Positions 17,208-24,202 of a DNA stretch of 64,000 nucleotides are shown here, piece after piece (within the stretch, counting starts at the first letter, position 1; each line of letters begins with the position of its first letter). The stretch spans positions 62,001 through 126,000 of the forward strand of contig CBDCYT010000020.1 of the NCBI GenBank assembly GCA_965224325.1, read 5' to 3'. The position numbers and the translations under genes are program-made. Below the pieces are notes generated by a model, which saw only the letters and a program-made list of their open reading frames with translations, searched no databases and was not told the DNA's origin. The DNA comes from CBDCMJ01 sp965224325. Its GTDB lineage: Bacteria > Chloroflexota > Dehalococcoidia > Lucifugimonadales > UBA3495.

Positions 17208-17226
17208 GCGCGCATGCTACCAGGCC

Positions 17227-18564
17227 TCACAAGATGGGCAGGTAGCGAGAGACCTCGTAGTCGGTTACGGTGGCCCGGTACTCATCCCACTCCAGCTTCT
17301 TGTTGCGAATAAAGCTGTCTAAGATATGTGGGCCCAAGGTCGCTCGTAATAGGTCGCTCTCTTCGGCCAAGGCTATAGCCTCTCCCAAGCTTCCCGGCAG
17401 GGTCTTGATTCCCCTAGCTTGCCGTTCTTCGGAGTTCATGGCCAGCACGTTGCCTTCCACCACAGGAGGAACCGGATATTCTTCCTCGATGCCCATCATC
17501 CCGGCAGCCAGCATGACGCTGAAGGCGAGGTAAGGGTTGCACGCGGGGTCTGGCGCGCGGTATTCGATGCGCATCGAGCTTTCGTAACCCGGCTTGTACG
17601 CGGGCACTCTAACCAGGTCGGAGCGGTTAACGTGGGCCCAGGAGACGTAAATCGGCGCCTCGAAACCCGGCACCAGACGCTTGTAAGAGTTCACCCACTG
17701 GTTGGTGATGAGCGTAATTTCAGGGGCGTGGCGCAGCAGCCCGGCGATGAACCTTTTACCTATCACCGACAGGCGCTCGTCGTCGTCCGAGTCGAAGAAC
17801 GCGTTGCTGTTGCCTCGAAATAGGGACTGGTGGGTGTGCATCCCTGAGCCGTTCATGCCAGAGGCGGGTTTGGGCATGAAGGAGGCGTAGGCGCCGCGGA
17901 CTTGAGCCAGCTCTTTAATGACCAGCTTGGCGGTCATCACGTTGTCGGCCATGGTCAAGGCGTCGGTGTATTGAAGGTCTATCTCGTGCTGGCTGTAGGC
18001 TCCCTCGTGGTGGGAGTACTTGACCGGAATGCCCATGTCGGCCAAGTTCAGCACGGAGTCCCGGCGAAGATCACCAGCCGGTTGGCTGGAGAGCTGATCG
18101 AAGTAGCCGCTGTGGTCCAAGGGCTCGGCGGAAGTGGCGTCCTTGAAGTAAAAAAACTCCAGTTCCGGCCCCACATAGTACGTATAGCCGGATTGGGCCA
18201 ACCGCTCCAGGTTTCGTTTGAGGATGAACCTGGGATCTCCGGTAAATGGTTCACCCTTGGGCGTCCTGATGTCGCAAAACATGCGTGCTACAGCGTTCTG
18301 CCGCGGCCGCCAGGGCAGCAGGGTAAAGGTGGTGGGGTCGGGAAAGGCCCGCATGTCACTCTCATCGATGCGGGCAAACCCTTGGATGGACGAACCGTCG
18401 AACCCCACCCCCTGTTCGATGGCGTCTTCCAGATCGTCAACGGTAATGGCGAAACCCTTAAGGTTCCCCACTATGTCGGGGAACCAGAGGCGAATAAATT
18501 TTACGTCGTTCTCTTGGGCGCTGCGTAGGACAAACTCACGTTCAGCACCCCGGTCCTGTGTCAT
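17227..18564 (-). CDS. glnA: Glutamine synthetase, type I
   Basis: Makes glutamine from glutamate, ammonium and ATP, the entry point for ammonium brought in by the transporters nearby. The 445-residue GSI enzyme shows DGSSIQG, the metal/ammonium site EGAYSQHEIDLQY, the ATP loop NGSGMHTHQSLF, VNSYKRLVPGFEAP and EYRAPDPACNPYLAF. The length fits the GSI-alpha form, which is feedback-regulated rather than adenylylated, and I see no NLYDLP adenylylation tyrosine. The ATG at 18564 follows a GGAGGGAC ribosome site. The 38-bp motif shared by both amt promoters was looked for upstream and not found. Confidence 0.95.
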   Translation of the reverse strand: MTQDRGAEREFVLRSAQENDVKFIRLWFPDIVGNLKGFAITVDDLEDAIEQGVGFDGSSIQGFARIDESDMRAFPDPTTFTLLPWRPRQNAVARMFCDIRTPKGEPFTGDPRFILKRNLERLAQSGYTYYVGPELEFFYFKDATSAEPLDHSGYFDQLSSQPAGDLRRDSVLNLADMGIPVKYSHHEGAYSQHEIDLQYTDALTMADNVMTAKLVIKELAQVRGAYASFMPKPASGMNGSGMHTHQSLFRGNSNAFFDSDDDERLSVIGKRFIAGLLRHAPEITLITNQWVNSYKRLVPGFEAPIYVSWAHVNRSDLVRVPAYKPGYESSMRIEYRAPDPACNPYLAFSVMLAAGMMGIEEEYPVPPVVEGNVLAMNSEERQARGIKTLPGSLGEAIALAEESDLLRATLGPHILDSFIRNKKLEWDEYRATVTDYEVSRYLPIL

Positions 18565-18619
18565 TTTAGTCCCTCCGTGCCGAAGGCCGGGACGGCCCGT
18601 TAGCCGGTGTCACAAACTT

Positions 18620-18655
18620 GCCGTGTATCTTGCCAAGCGTATTGTACTCGCAAGT
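18620..18655 (-). promoter_or_regulatory. Weak candidate promoter of glnA
   Basis: On the minus strand TACAAT stands 17 bp after TTTCCC, upstream of glnA; nearby GCTTGGCAAG is a small palindrome. The -35 match is poor, so this is only a suggestion. Confidence 0.25.
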
Positions 18656-18764
18656 ACGTGACAGGGAAACTGTGGCGAGGCGAAGGGCAGGACCTTTTCA
18701 TTTTCTGAGTTGGCCCGCATGGTTCCCGTTTCTCGGTTGACTCGCATGGTTCCCGTCATTGCCT

Positions 18765-18835
18765 TGAAAATAGCCGTTTTCATATCCATACGAGGCCCAT
18801 AGGGCCATCCGCAATTCCAGCGAAATCGGAAAGGA
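18765..18835 (-). repeat. Repeat flanking amt, left inverted copy
   Basis: Read on the minus strand, GGAATTGCGGATGGCCCT, GGATATGAAAACGGC and TATTTTCA recur on the plus strand at 20793-20886. The two copies face each other across the first ammonium transporter, about 2 kb apart. This copy lacks an internal stretch of about 20 bp. Confidence 0.72.
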
Positions 18836-18939
18836 CGGGTTATTGAGCCTCATTCAGTACTGGTTTAGGCGGTTAATGATAGCAACCCATCAGGTTGCGT
18901 CCGTCTAAAATCGTGAGTGGGGACTTCTGAGACAGGCTC
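18836..18939 (+). mobile_element. MITE-like element, copy D (right half only)
   Basis: Begins in GACGGGTTATTGAGCC, runs through GGTTTAGGCGGTTAATGAT and CGTGAGTGGGGACTTC, and ends with the perfect terminus TGAGACAGGCTC (18928-18939). The left half is missing and the flanking repeat (18765-18835) stands in its place. Confidence 0.8.
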
Positions 18940-18940
18940 A

Positions 18941-19186
18941 GCCCAGCGCACCCGTGGTGGGTTTTATGGTTTATGGCCTAGCGTACCCGTGGTGGGTTTT
19001 ATGGTTTATGGCCCAGCGTACCCGTGGTGGGTTTTATGGTTTATGGCCTAGCGCACTCGTCGTGGGTTTTATGGTTTATGGCCCAGCGTACCCGTGGTGG
19101 GTTTTATGGTTTATGGCCCAGCGTACCCGTGGTGGGTTTTGTGGTTTATGGCCTAGCGCACTCGTGGTGGGTTTTATGGTTTTATG
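18941..19186. repeat. 35-bp tandem repeat, seven units
   Basis: Seven nearly identical 35-bp units (GCCCAGCGTACCCGTGG start, GGTTTTATGGTTTATG end), starting two bases after the end of MITE copy D. The last unit runs 5 bp into the 3' end of the amt gene, covering its stop codon. Because 35 is not a multiple of three, the frame through it cycles and is not a gene. Changes between units (CCTAGCGCACTCG against CCCAGCGTACCCG) alternate, suggesting higher-order duplication. Confidence 0.93.
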
Positions 19187-20390
19187 GGTAGTAGGCTGAC
19201 TCTCCATGCTGCGTCAAGTCCAGCCCGGCCCCCTCCTCTGCCGCCGGTACTCGCAGCCCGATGGTGAACTTTATCGCCAGCAGGATTAAAGAGGTGGTTA
19301 CGAAAGCCCAACCCCAAGTGGCGCCGATGCCGGCCAACTGGTAGAGGACCTGTTCCCCGCGGCTGACGCCGTCCGCTAAGCCGGCAAAACCGATGCCCAC
19401 AAGTAAGCCGGTGGCTAGGGCGCCCCAGGTTCCGGCGATTCCGTGTAATCCCCAAACGGCCAGAGTATCGTCGACTCCCAACTTCAACAGCAGCTTGACC
19501 GCGCCGTAGCAGAAGACCGCGGCGCCGAAACCGATGAGGAGAGCCGGCATGGGGCCCACAAACCCCGCCGCCGGGGTGATGGCCGCCAGTCCGGCAACGG
19601 CTCCAGAGGCGGCTCCCACGACACTGGGCTTACCATCGAATAACCAGGACATCGCCACCCAAGTCACCAGGGCCGCCGCGGCAGCCACGTTGGTGACGAC
19701 AAAAGCGTTGGTGGCGACTCCATTTGCAGCCAACGAGCTGCCGGCGTTGAACCCGAACCAACCGAACCAAAGCAGGGCTGCTCCAAGGACCACCAGGGGC
19801 ACGTTGTGAGAGACCACCGGTTCCCCGGCAAAACCAAGCCGTCTTCCGATGATCAACGCCGCAGCCAGCGCGGAGACACCGGCGTTGATGTGGACCACCG
19901 CGCCGCCCGCGAAGTCCAGCGCGCCCAGATTGGCGAGCCAGCCCCCGCCCCAAACCCAGTGGGCTAGGGGAGCGTAGACAATAGTCACCCACAAAACGAC
20001 GAATACACAGAACGCGCTAAACTTCATCCTACCGGCAAAGGCCCCGGTAACCAGGGCCGGGGTGATGATGGCAAACATCGCCTGGAAGATCATAAAGGCT
20101 TGGTGAGGGATAGTGTCCGAGTATGGGCCCGGCGCCATGGCGTCCACGTTCCGCAGCCCAATCCACTCCAGATTGCCTATGAACCCCCCAACGTCGGTAC
20201 CGAAGGCTAGGCTGTAGCCCCACACCACCCATATCACTGCCACCAAGCCCATGGCCATGAAGCTGTGCATTATGGTGGCCCCGGCGTTTTCCCTGCCCAT
20301 TAGACCGGCGTAGAAAAACGCTACTCCGGGAGTCATGATCAGCACCATGGCCGATGCGGCCAGGACCCATGCTGTGTCGCCGCTACTCAT
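19182..20390 (-). CDS. amt: Ammonium transporter, first copy
   Basis: A 402-residue, eleven-helix ammonium channel in the cell membrane. Family signatures are visible: DTAWVLAASAMVLIMTPGVAFFYAGL at the N-terminus, the FAGGAVVHINAGVSAL segment with the first pore His, LWFGWFGFNAGSS, and the second pore His in WGLHGIAGTWGAL. Its leader holds a hairpin with a T-run and, before that, a 28-residue membrane peptide gene and a GlnR-like box. Its 3' end abuts a 35-bp tandem repeat. No P-II (glnK) gene is adjacent. Confidence 0.95.
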   Translation of the reverse strand: MSSGDTAWVLAASAMVLIMTPGVAFFYAGLMGRENAGATIMHSFMAMGLVAVIWVVWGYSLAFGTDVGGFIGNLEWIGLRNVDAMAPGPYSDTIPHQAFMIFQAMFAIITPALVTGAFAGRMKFSAFCVFVVLWVTIVYAPLAHWVWGGGWLANLGALDFAGGAVVHINAGVSALAAALIIGRRLGFAGEPVVSHNVPLVVLGAALLWFGWFGFNAGSSLAANGVATNAFVVTNVAAAAALVTWVAMSWLFDGKPSVVGAASGAVAGLAAITPAAGFVGPMPALLIGFGAAVFCYGAVKLLLKLGVDDTLAVWGLHGIAGTWGALATGLLVGIGFAGLADGVSRGEQVLYQLAGIGATWGWAFVTTSLILLAIKFTIGLRVPAAEEGAGLDLTQHGESAYYP

Positions 20391-20403
20391 TTGTCATTGT
20401 CTC

Positions 20404-20456
20404 TAAAAATACATCGGTCCATGCCTATCTTAAGTAGATATCAGCATGGACCGATG
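20404..20456 (-). terminator. Hairpin with T-run in the amt leader (candidate attenuator)
   Basis: A perfect 13-bp inverted repeat (CATCGGTCCATGC at 20412-20424 and its complement at 20444-20456) has a 19-base loop. On the amt coding strand it is followed directly by TATTTTTAG, and it lies 22 bp before the amt start codon. It fits an intrinsic terminator between the small peptide gene and amt, so readthrough could set amt expression. Confidence 0.7.
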
Positions 20457-20507
20457 GGAACTTCTGTTAAGTTGTCTGTAGAGAACCGGGGTATACAGGT
20501 TTTGGGC

Positions 20508-20594
20508 TTATTGCTTCCGGAGGAGCTTCTTGGGAAGAATCACCCAGAGACCGAACAGGGCTACGAAGGAGATTACTGCGGCGGCTATTATCAT
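20508..20594 (-). CDS. 28-residue single-helix membrane peptide upstream of amt
   Basis: A short reading frame of 28 codons plus TAA. The ATG at 20594 is preceded on the minus strand by GAGAGG ten bases away, a good ribosome site. The peptide starts MIIAAAVISFVALFGLW, one hydrophobic helix of about 20 residues, and ends in a basic KKLLRKQ tail that would face the cytosol. It sits 118 bp before the amt start, between the nitrogen-type promoter box and the terminator-like hairpin, so it is the first cistron of the amt transcript. I know no family for it. By analogy with KdpF or AcrZ it could be a small subunit or modulator of the transporter; alternatively it is a leader peptide for attenuation. 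Confidence 0.6.
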   Translation of the reverse strand: MIIAAAVISFVALFGLWVILPKKLLRKQ

Positions 20595-20643
20595 TTTCGT
20601 GTTTCCTCTCAAGAATTGGTCTAGTGACCAATATGACGGTCTG

Positions 20644-20683
20644 GTGTTACAAAGACTTTTCTAAGTTGTTAAGATTTTGTTAC
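20644..20683 (-). promoter_or_regulatory. GlnR-like 11-bp-phased operator/promoter of amt copy 1
   Basis: On the minus strand: GTAAC-N6-TTAAC-N6-GAAAA-N6-GTAAC. The four half-sites have exact 11-bp spacing, as in the actinobacterial GlnR box (gTnAC-n6-GaAAC twice). The element also contains TTAACA and TAACAC 17 bp apart, so it overlaps a possible core promoter. The same arrangement lies upstream of the second amt. Confidence 0.6.
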
Positions 20684-20784
20684 ATGTTTCACTGCTGTCT
20701 ATTGAGATGATATGGCCGGTCTGCCTCGGATGGTCGATGGACTAACACGTCATGCAATCGATTAGCTGGAAGCCCGGGCCTATG

Positions 20785-20890
20785 GATTCCCGCATTCGCG
20801 GGAATTGCGGATGGCCCTCTGGGCCGAGTGCGGATGCCTTTCTCGGCCGCGTAAGGATATGAAAACGGCTATTTTCATGGCAATGAGGGT
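20785..20890 (+). repeat. Repeat flanking amt, right inverted copy
   Basis: Starts in a decayed palindrome (GGATTCCCGCATTCGCGGG), continues with AATTGCGGATGGCCCTCTGG and ends with GGATATGAAAACGGC and TATTTTCATGGC. It is the inverted partner of 18765-18835. Confidence 0.72.
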
Positions 20891-20931
20891 TTGGATAGTG
20901 CGCCAAGTTTTGAGATAGTTTCTTAGTAGAC

Positions 20932-20968
20932 AAAGCAACCGGCGGCTCCAGAAGCTGCCGGTTGCTTT
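20932..20968 (-). terminator. Terminator-like hairpin downstream of amt copy 2
   Basis: A perfect 12-bp stem (AAAGCAACCGGC / GCCGGTTGCTTT) has a 13-base loop and a short T run at either end. It is the likely terminator for the minus-strand transporter ending at 21094. A second, very GC-rich hairpin (GCCGGCGCCC / GGGCGCCGGC) lies at 20988-21011. Confidence 0.6.
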
Positions 20969-21093
20969 GAACATCCCCTTGAACCTTGCCGGCGCCCCCG
21001 AGGGCGCCGGCGTGTTAAAAAACCCGGTCAATAACCTTCAAGGATGGGACGCACGCCCATGGGCGCCGGTGCCCCTCGGGACGATGCGAGGCG

Positions 21094-22473
21094 CTAATCG
21101 CCTCCCGACCCAGCGGGCAGCTCATCCGGCGGGTAGGCCTCGATACCGTGTTCCGATGCATCCATTCCCGCCAACTCTTCCTCAGGGGTTGCCCGTACTC
21201 CCATGGTGAACTTCAGGAACAGGAACATGGCGAACCCGGTGACCAGGGCCCAGGCCAAGACCACTCCCATGCTGATGAGCTGAGACACAATCTGCAGTCC
21301 TTCACCGGCGACCAATCCTTTGACGCCGTTGTTGCCGTTGGCGAAGATACCGACGGCCAGGATGCCCCATAGGCCGCAGGTCCCGTGGACCGATATGGCG
21401 CCCACCGGATCGTCGATCTTCAGCACCCGTTCGATGAACCACACGGAAAGCATCATGATGGGCGCCGCGACGGCCCCGATGACTACCGCCGACCACGGTT
21501 CCACAAAGGCCACCGGGGCGGTGATGCCCACCAGCCCGGCGAGAGCCCCGTTGCAGGCGATAAGGACGTCGGTGCGGCCGGTGCGGACCAGTTGGATGTA
21601 CAGGGCCACTACCGCGCCGGTAGCCCCGGCCAGCAACGTGTTCATCGCGTTGAGGCCGATGGAGTCTCCGGTGTTGATGTTGAACCCGAACCACCCGAAG
21701 AAAAGGATGAACGTGCCTATGATCACATAGCTAACGTTGTGGCCCGGTATGTGGTTGGACGTGCCGTCGGCGTTAAACTTGCCGCGGCGGGCGCCCACTA
21801 CGGCAGCGCCGGCGAGGGCGATGAATCCACCAACTGCGTGCACGACGCCTGAACCGGCGTAGTCACCCACAGCCGGCAGGCCGATGCTGTCCAACGCGCC
21901 CATCCAGCCGCCGCCCCACACCCAGTGGCCGTACAGTGGATAGATTACCGCGCCGATGATGAAGCTGTAGGCAAGATAAGCCTGGGTCTTGGTCCGTTCG
22001 GCCACCGCTCCGGCCACGATGGTAGCGGCGGTGCCGGCGAAGACCATCTGGAAGACCCAGTCGACATAGCTCTGTCCATTTGCGCCGTCGGTCACGAAGA
22101 AGTTAGTCGTCCCGACTATGCCCGCGGCCGACGTTCCCCACATCAGGGCGAAGCCGAAGGCCCAGAAGGATAGCGACGCAATGGCGAAGTCCATGAAGCT
22201 CTTGGTCATATAATTCGTGACGTTCTTGCGTCGGATTAATCCCGCCCCCAAGAACGCAAACCCAGCCTGCATGAAGAAGACTAAGAAGGCGCCGACCATC
22301 CAGATAAGGCTAGTGCCCTGGTCCAGATTGTCGTCACCCGACCCGATATCTTGAGCGAAGGCCAGGTTATAACCGGCGAGAATAGCCGCGGCTAATATCC
22401 CCACGATGACGTAGGGAAGAAACCGCCGCAATGATGCCGCACCCCTTGTTCCCGGTTCGGTGACTACGAACAT
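21094..22473 (-). CDS. amt: Ammonium transporter, second copy
   Basis: A 459-residue Amt-family channel, longer than the first. The ATG at 22473 follows GGAGGGCG six bases upstream; the frame continues to 22617 but that stretch holds the promoter, so the longer form is rejected. It begins with a cleavable-looking signal (LPYVIVGILAAAILAGYNLAFA), followed by the Amt core: WMVGAFLVFFMQAGFAFLGAG, the pore His in GSGVVHAVGGFIAL, FFGWFGFNINTGDS and the second His in ISVHGTCGLWGIL. It shares its promoter motif with the first amt, so the two are probably controlled together by nitrogen status. Confidence 0.94.
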   Translation of the reverse strand: MFVVTEPGTRGAASLRRFLPYVIVGILAAAILAGYNLAFAQDIGSGDDNLDQGTSLIWMVGAFLVFFMQAGFAFLGAGLIRRKNVTNYMTKSFMDFAIASLSFWAFGFALMWGTSAAGIVGTTNFFVTDGANGQSYVDWVFQMVFAGTAATIVAGAVAERTKTQAYLAYSFIIGAVIYPLYGHWVWGGGWMGALDSIGLPAVGDYAGSGVVHAVGGFIALAGAAVVGARRGKFNADGTSNHIPGHNVSYVIIGTFILFFGWFGFNINTGDSIGLNAMNTLLAGATGAVVALYIQLVRTGRTDVLIACNGALAGLVGITAPVAFVEPWSAVVIGAVAAPIMMLSVWFIERVLKIDDPVGAISVHGTCGLWGILAVGIFANGNNGVKGLVAGEGLQIVSQLISMGVVLAWALVTGFAMFLFLKFTMGVRATPEEELAGMDASEHGIEAYPPDELPAGSGGD

Positions 22474-22516
22474 TGGCGCCCTCCAAGTGACAGATTCATT
22501 CCAGTCTAGGCCGCAC

Positions 22517-22556
22517 TTATTACGTGGATTTTTCGGAATTGTAAAATTCTTATTAC
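22517..22556 (-). promoter_or_regulatory. GlnR-like 11-bp-phased operator/promoter of amt copy 2
   Basis: On the minus strand: GTAAT-N6-TTTAC-N6-GAAAA-N6-GTAAT, the same spacing and nearly the same half-sites as upstream of amt copy 1. It contains TTTACA and TAATAA exactly 17 bp apart, a good core promoter. A regulator bound here would touch RNA polymerase directly. Confidence 0.65.
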
Positions 22557-22842
22557 GCCTCGGGCGCCGAATGTTAACGTAGCCGAGTTCGGGTTTCGTC
22601 GATATGAGGCAGGTCAATAGTCATATTCGCTTCGTAATGGGGTAGAAGATCACCGACATGGAGCCCTATTGGACTATGCGCAAACGTAGTGACGGAGCCG
22701 GCTCATCCATCGCCCCCTACCGCCCCGCCCCTATCGCCTCTATGAAACAGCCGAGACTTCTCGCGTCCCGCGCGGGTATGCACAGGCATAGTGGTCAAGT
22801 AGTGGTCAAAGGGATGAGCTGCATGGGAGGCATGAAGAGGAT

Positions 22843-22888
22843 GCGCAACAATGGACACCCGTCGAGCTCAGGGCGTCCACTGTTGCGC
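22843..22888 (-). terminator. Long hairpin after the rhodanese gene
   Basis: GCGCAACAATGGACACCC and its near complement (22871-22888) form an 18-bp imperfect stem with a 10-base loop, 66 bp past the stop codon of the minus-strand rhodanese gene. There is no T-tract. The rest of 22557-22953 holds nothing recognisable. Confidence 0.45.
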
Positions 22889-22953
22889 GGCGCGGAATGT
22901 ACTCTAAGACATGTTCCCAACCGGCCTGGTTACGGCGGCGGGGATGTTGCCAA

Positions 22954-23799
22954 CTAGGGTTTCTCGATGGGAGCGCCCACGATGCTGCCCCACTCGGTCC
23001 AGGAGCCGTCGTAGTTGCGCACGTTCTGGAAACCCAGGAGTTGAGTCAACACAAACCACGTGTGGGACGAGCGCTCGCCGATGCGGCAGTAGGCGATAGT
23101 TTCCCTGGAGCCGTCGATGCCTTTGCCTCCATACAGCGCGATTAAGTCGTCGGCGGACTTGAAGGAGCCGTCCTCGTTTACGGCCTGGCCCCAAGGAATG
23201 TTGGCTGCGCCGGGGATGTGGCCCCCTCGCTGCGCGCCTTCTTGAGGCAAGTTGGCCGGCGCCAATAGTTCGCCGCTGTACTCGGCGGGGGCGCGCACGT
23301 CCACTAAGGACGCGGCGCCGGCATTCACCGCGCTTAACACCTGGTCCCGGTAGGCGCGGATGCTCTGGTCCGGGCTGCTGGCGTGGTAGGTCGCCGGTGA
23401 AAAGCTAGGCACGTCGGTAGTGAGGGGGCGGTTTTCGGAAACCCACTTGACCCTTCCTCCGTTCATTAGCTTCACGTCCTGGTGGCCGTACATCTTCAAC
23501 TGCCAGAAGGCCCACGCGGCGAACCAGTTGTTGTTGTCGCCGTAAAGAATGACAGTCGTTCCGTTGGATATACCAGAATCTCCCAGTAACTGTTCAAGGT
23601 CCGGCTGGCTGATGACGTCCCGCCGAACAGACTGTTGCAATTGAGACTGCCAGTTCCAACCAGCCGCACCTGCAATGTGGCCCTGTTCGTAGGCCGAGGT
23701 GTCAACGTCAACTTCCACCAACCGGATGTTGGCGTCGCTGCCGTGCTCAGCCACCCATCCGGTGGTAACCAAAGATTCGGGATGGGCGTATTCCGCCAT
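22954..23799 (-). CDS. sseA: Thiosulfate/3-mercaptopyruvate sulfurtransferase (tandem rhodanese)
   Basis: Transfers sulfane sulfur from thiosulfate or mercaptopyruvate to acceptors such as cyanide or thiols. It has two rhodanese domains: the inactive N-terminal one (GHIAGAAGWNWQSQLQ) and the C-terminal one with the active-site loop CRIGERSSHTW (Cys about 238). LVDVRAPAEYSG and RGGHIPGAANIPW are typical. The ATG at 23799 follows GGGAGG seven bases upstream; an ATG 18 bp earlier contains that ribosome site and is less likely. It stands alone between the amt and ftsH regions. Confidence 0.9.
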   Translation of the reverse strand: MAEYAHPESLVTTGWVAEHGSDANIRLVEVDVDTSAYEQGHIAGAAGWNWQSQLQQSVRRDVISQPDLEQLLGDSGISNGTTVILYGDNNNWFAAWAFWQLKMYGHQDVKLMNGGRVKWVSENRPLTTDVPSFSPATYHASSPDQSIRAYRDQVLSAVNAGAASLVDVRAPAEYSGELLAPANLPQEGAQRGGHIPGAANIPWGQAVNEDGSFKSADDLIALYGGKGIDGSRETIAYCRIGERSSHTWFVLTQLLGFQNVRNYDGSWTEWGSIVGAPIEKP

Positions 23800-23872
23800 G
23801 AGACAACCTCCCTTCATGATTTAGGCTGCCAACCGGTGTTCGCTACTGCGGCACCACCGGAAACCTAAAGAA

Positions 23873-23910
23873 CGTTGTGTTCACCCTATTGTGTTCACCC
23901 TATATGATAG
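23873..23910. repeat. Short tandem repeat before ftsH
   Basis: Two adjacent copies of the 14-base TTGTGTTCACCCTA, with a third partial match (GTTCACCC) about 30 bp on. It lies between the divergent rhodanese and ftsH genes and could be an operator. The rest of 23800-24108 shows nothing. Confidence 0.5.
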
Positions 23911-24108
23911 GCAACTCAGGAACGTTCACCCGGATGAGAACCGGGTTTTATAACTCCCAAGGACCAGGCCGATTCGGCCAATAGGCCAGTAAGATTGTAT
24001 ATCAACCGGACCGGGTTAGCATCTGGTCCGGCAACCGGGCGCCTGGGAATCCGCTGGAAATCTGAATGAAAACCGGACGTAGTGGCTTAAACAACGCGGG
24101 TATTCTCT

Positions 24109-24137
24109 TTGCATTTTTCCAAACGCTCCGGTAAGAT
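24109..24137 (+). promoter_or_regulatory. Candidate promoter of ftsH
   Basis: TTGCAT (24109-24114) and TAAGAT (24132-24137) are separated by 17 bp; the start of ftsH lies about 65 bp downstream. Confidence 0.5.
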
Positions 24138-24202
24138 AAAGGCGGTGAACGGAAGGTCCGTGCGCTAGTAACACGCTTAAACCACAAGCCAAGTACAGGG
24201 TA

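Noticed and set aside
18954..19199. 81-residue frame rich in Trp, Gly and Phe
   Set aside because: It is the translation of a 35-bp tandem repeat whose length is not a multiple of three; it lacks a ribosome site and overlaps the amt stop codon region.
20640..20690. TnrA/GlnR-type Firmicutes box (TGTNA-N7-TNACA) before amt
   Set aside because: The nearest match, TGTTA...TTACA, has eight instead of seven bases between halves; the 11-bp-phased actinobacterial-type pattern fits better.
22474..22617. 48-codon N-terminal extension of the second ammonium transporter
   Set aside because: It has no ribosome site, covers the promoter and the shared operator motif, and a strong GGAGG precedes ATG 22473.
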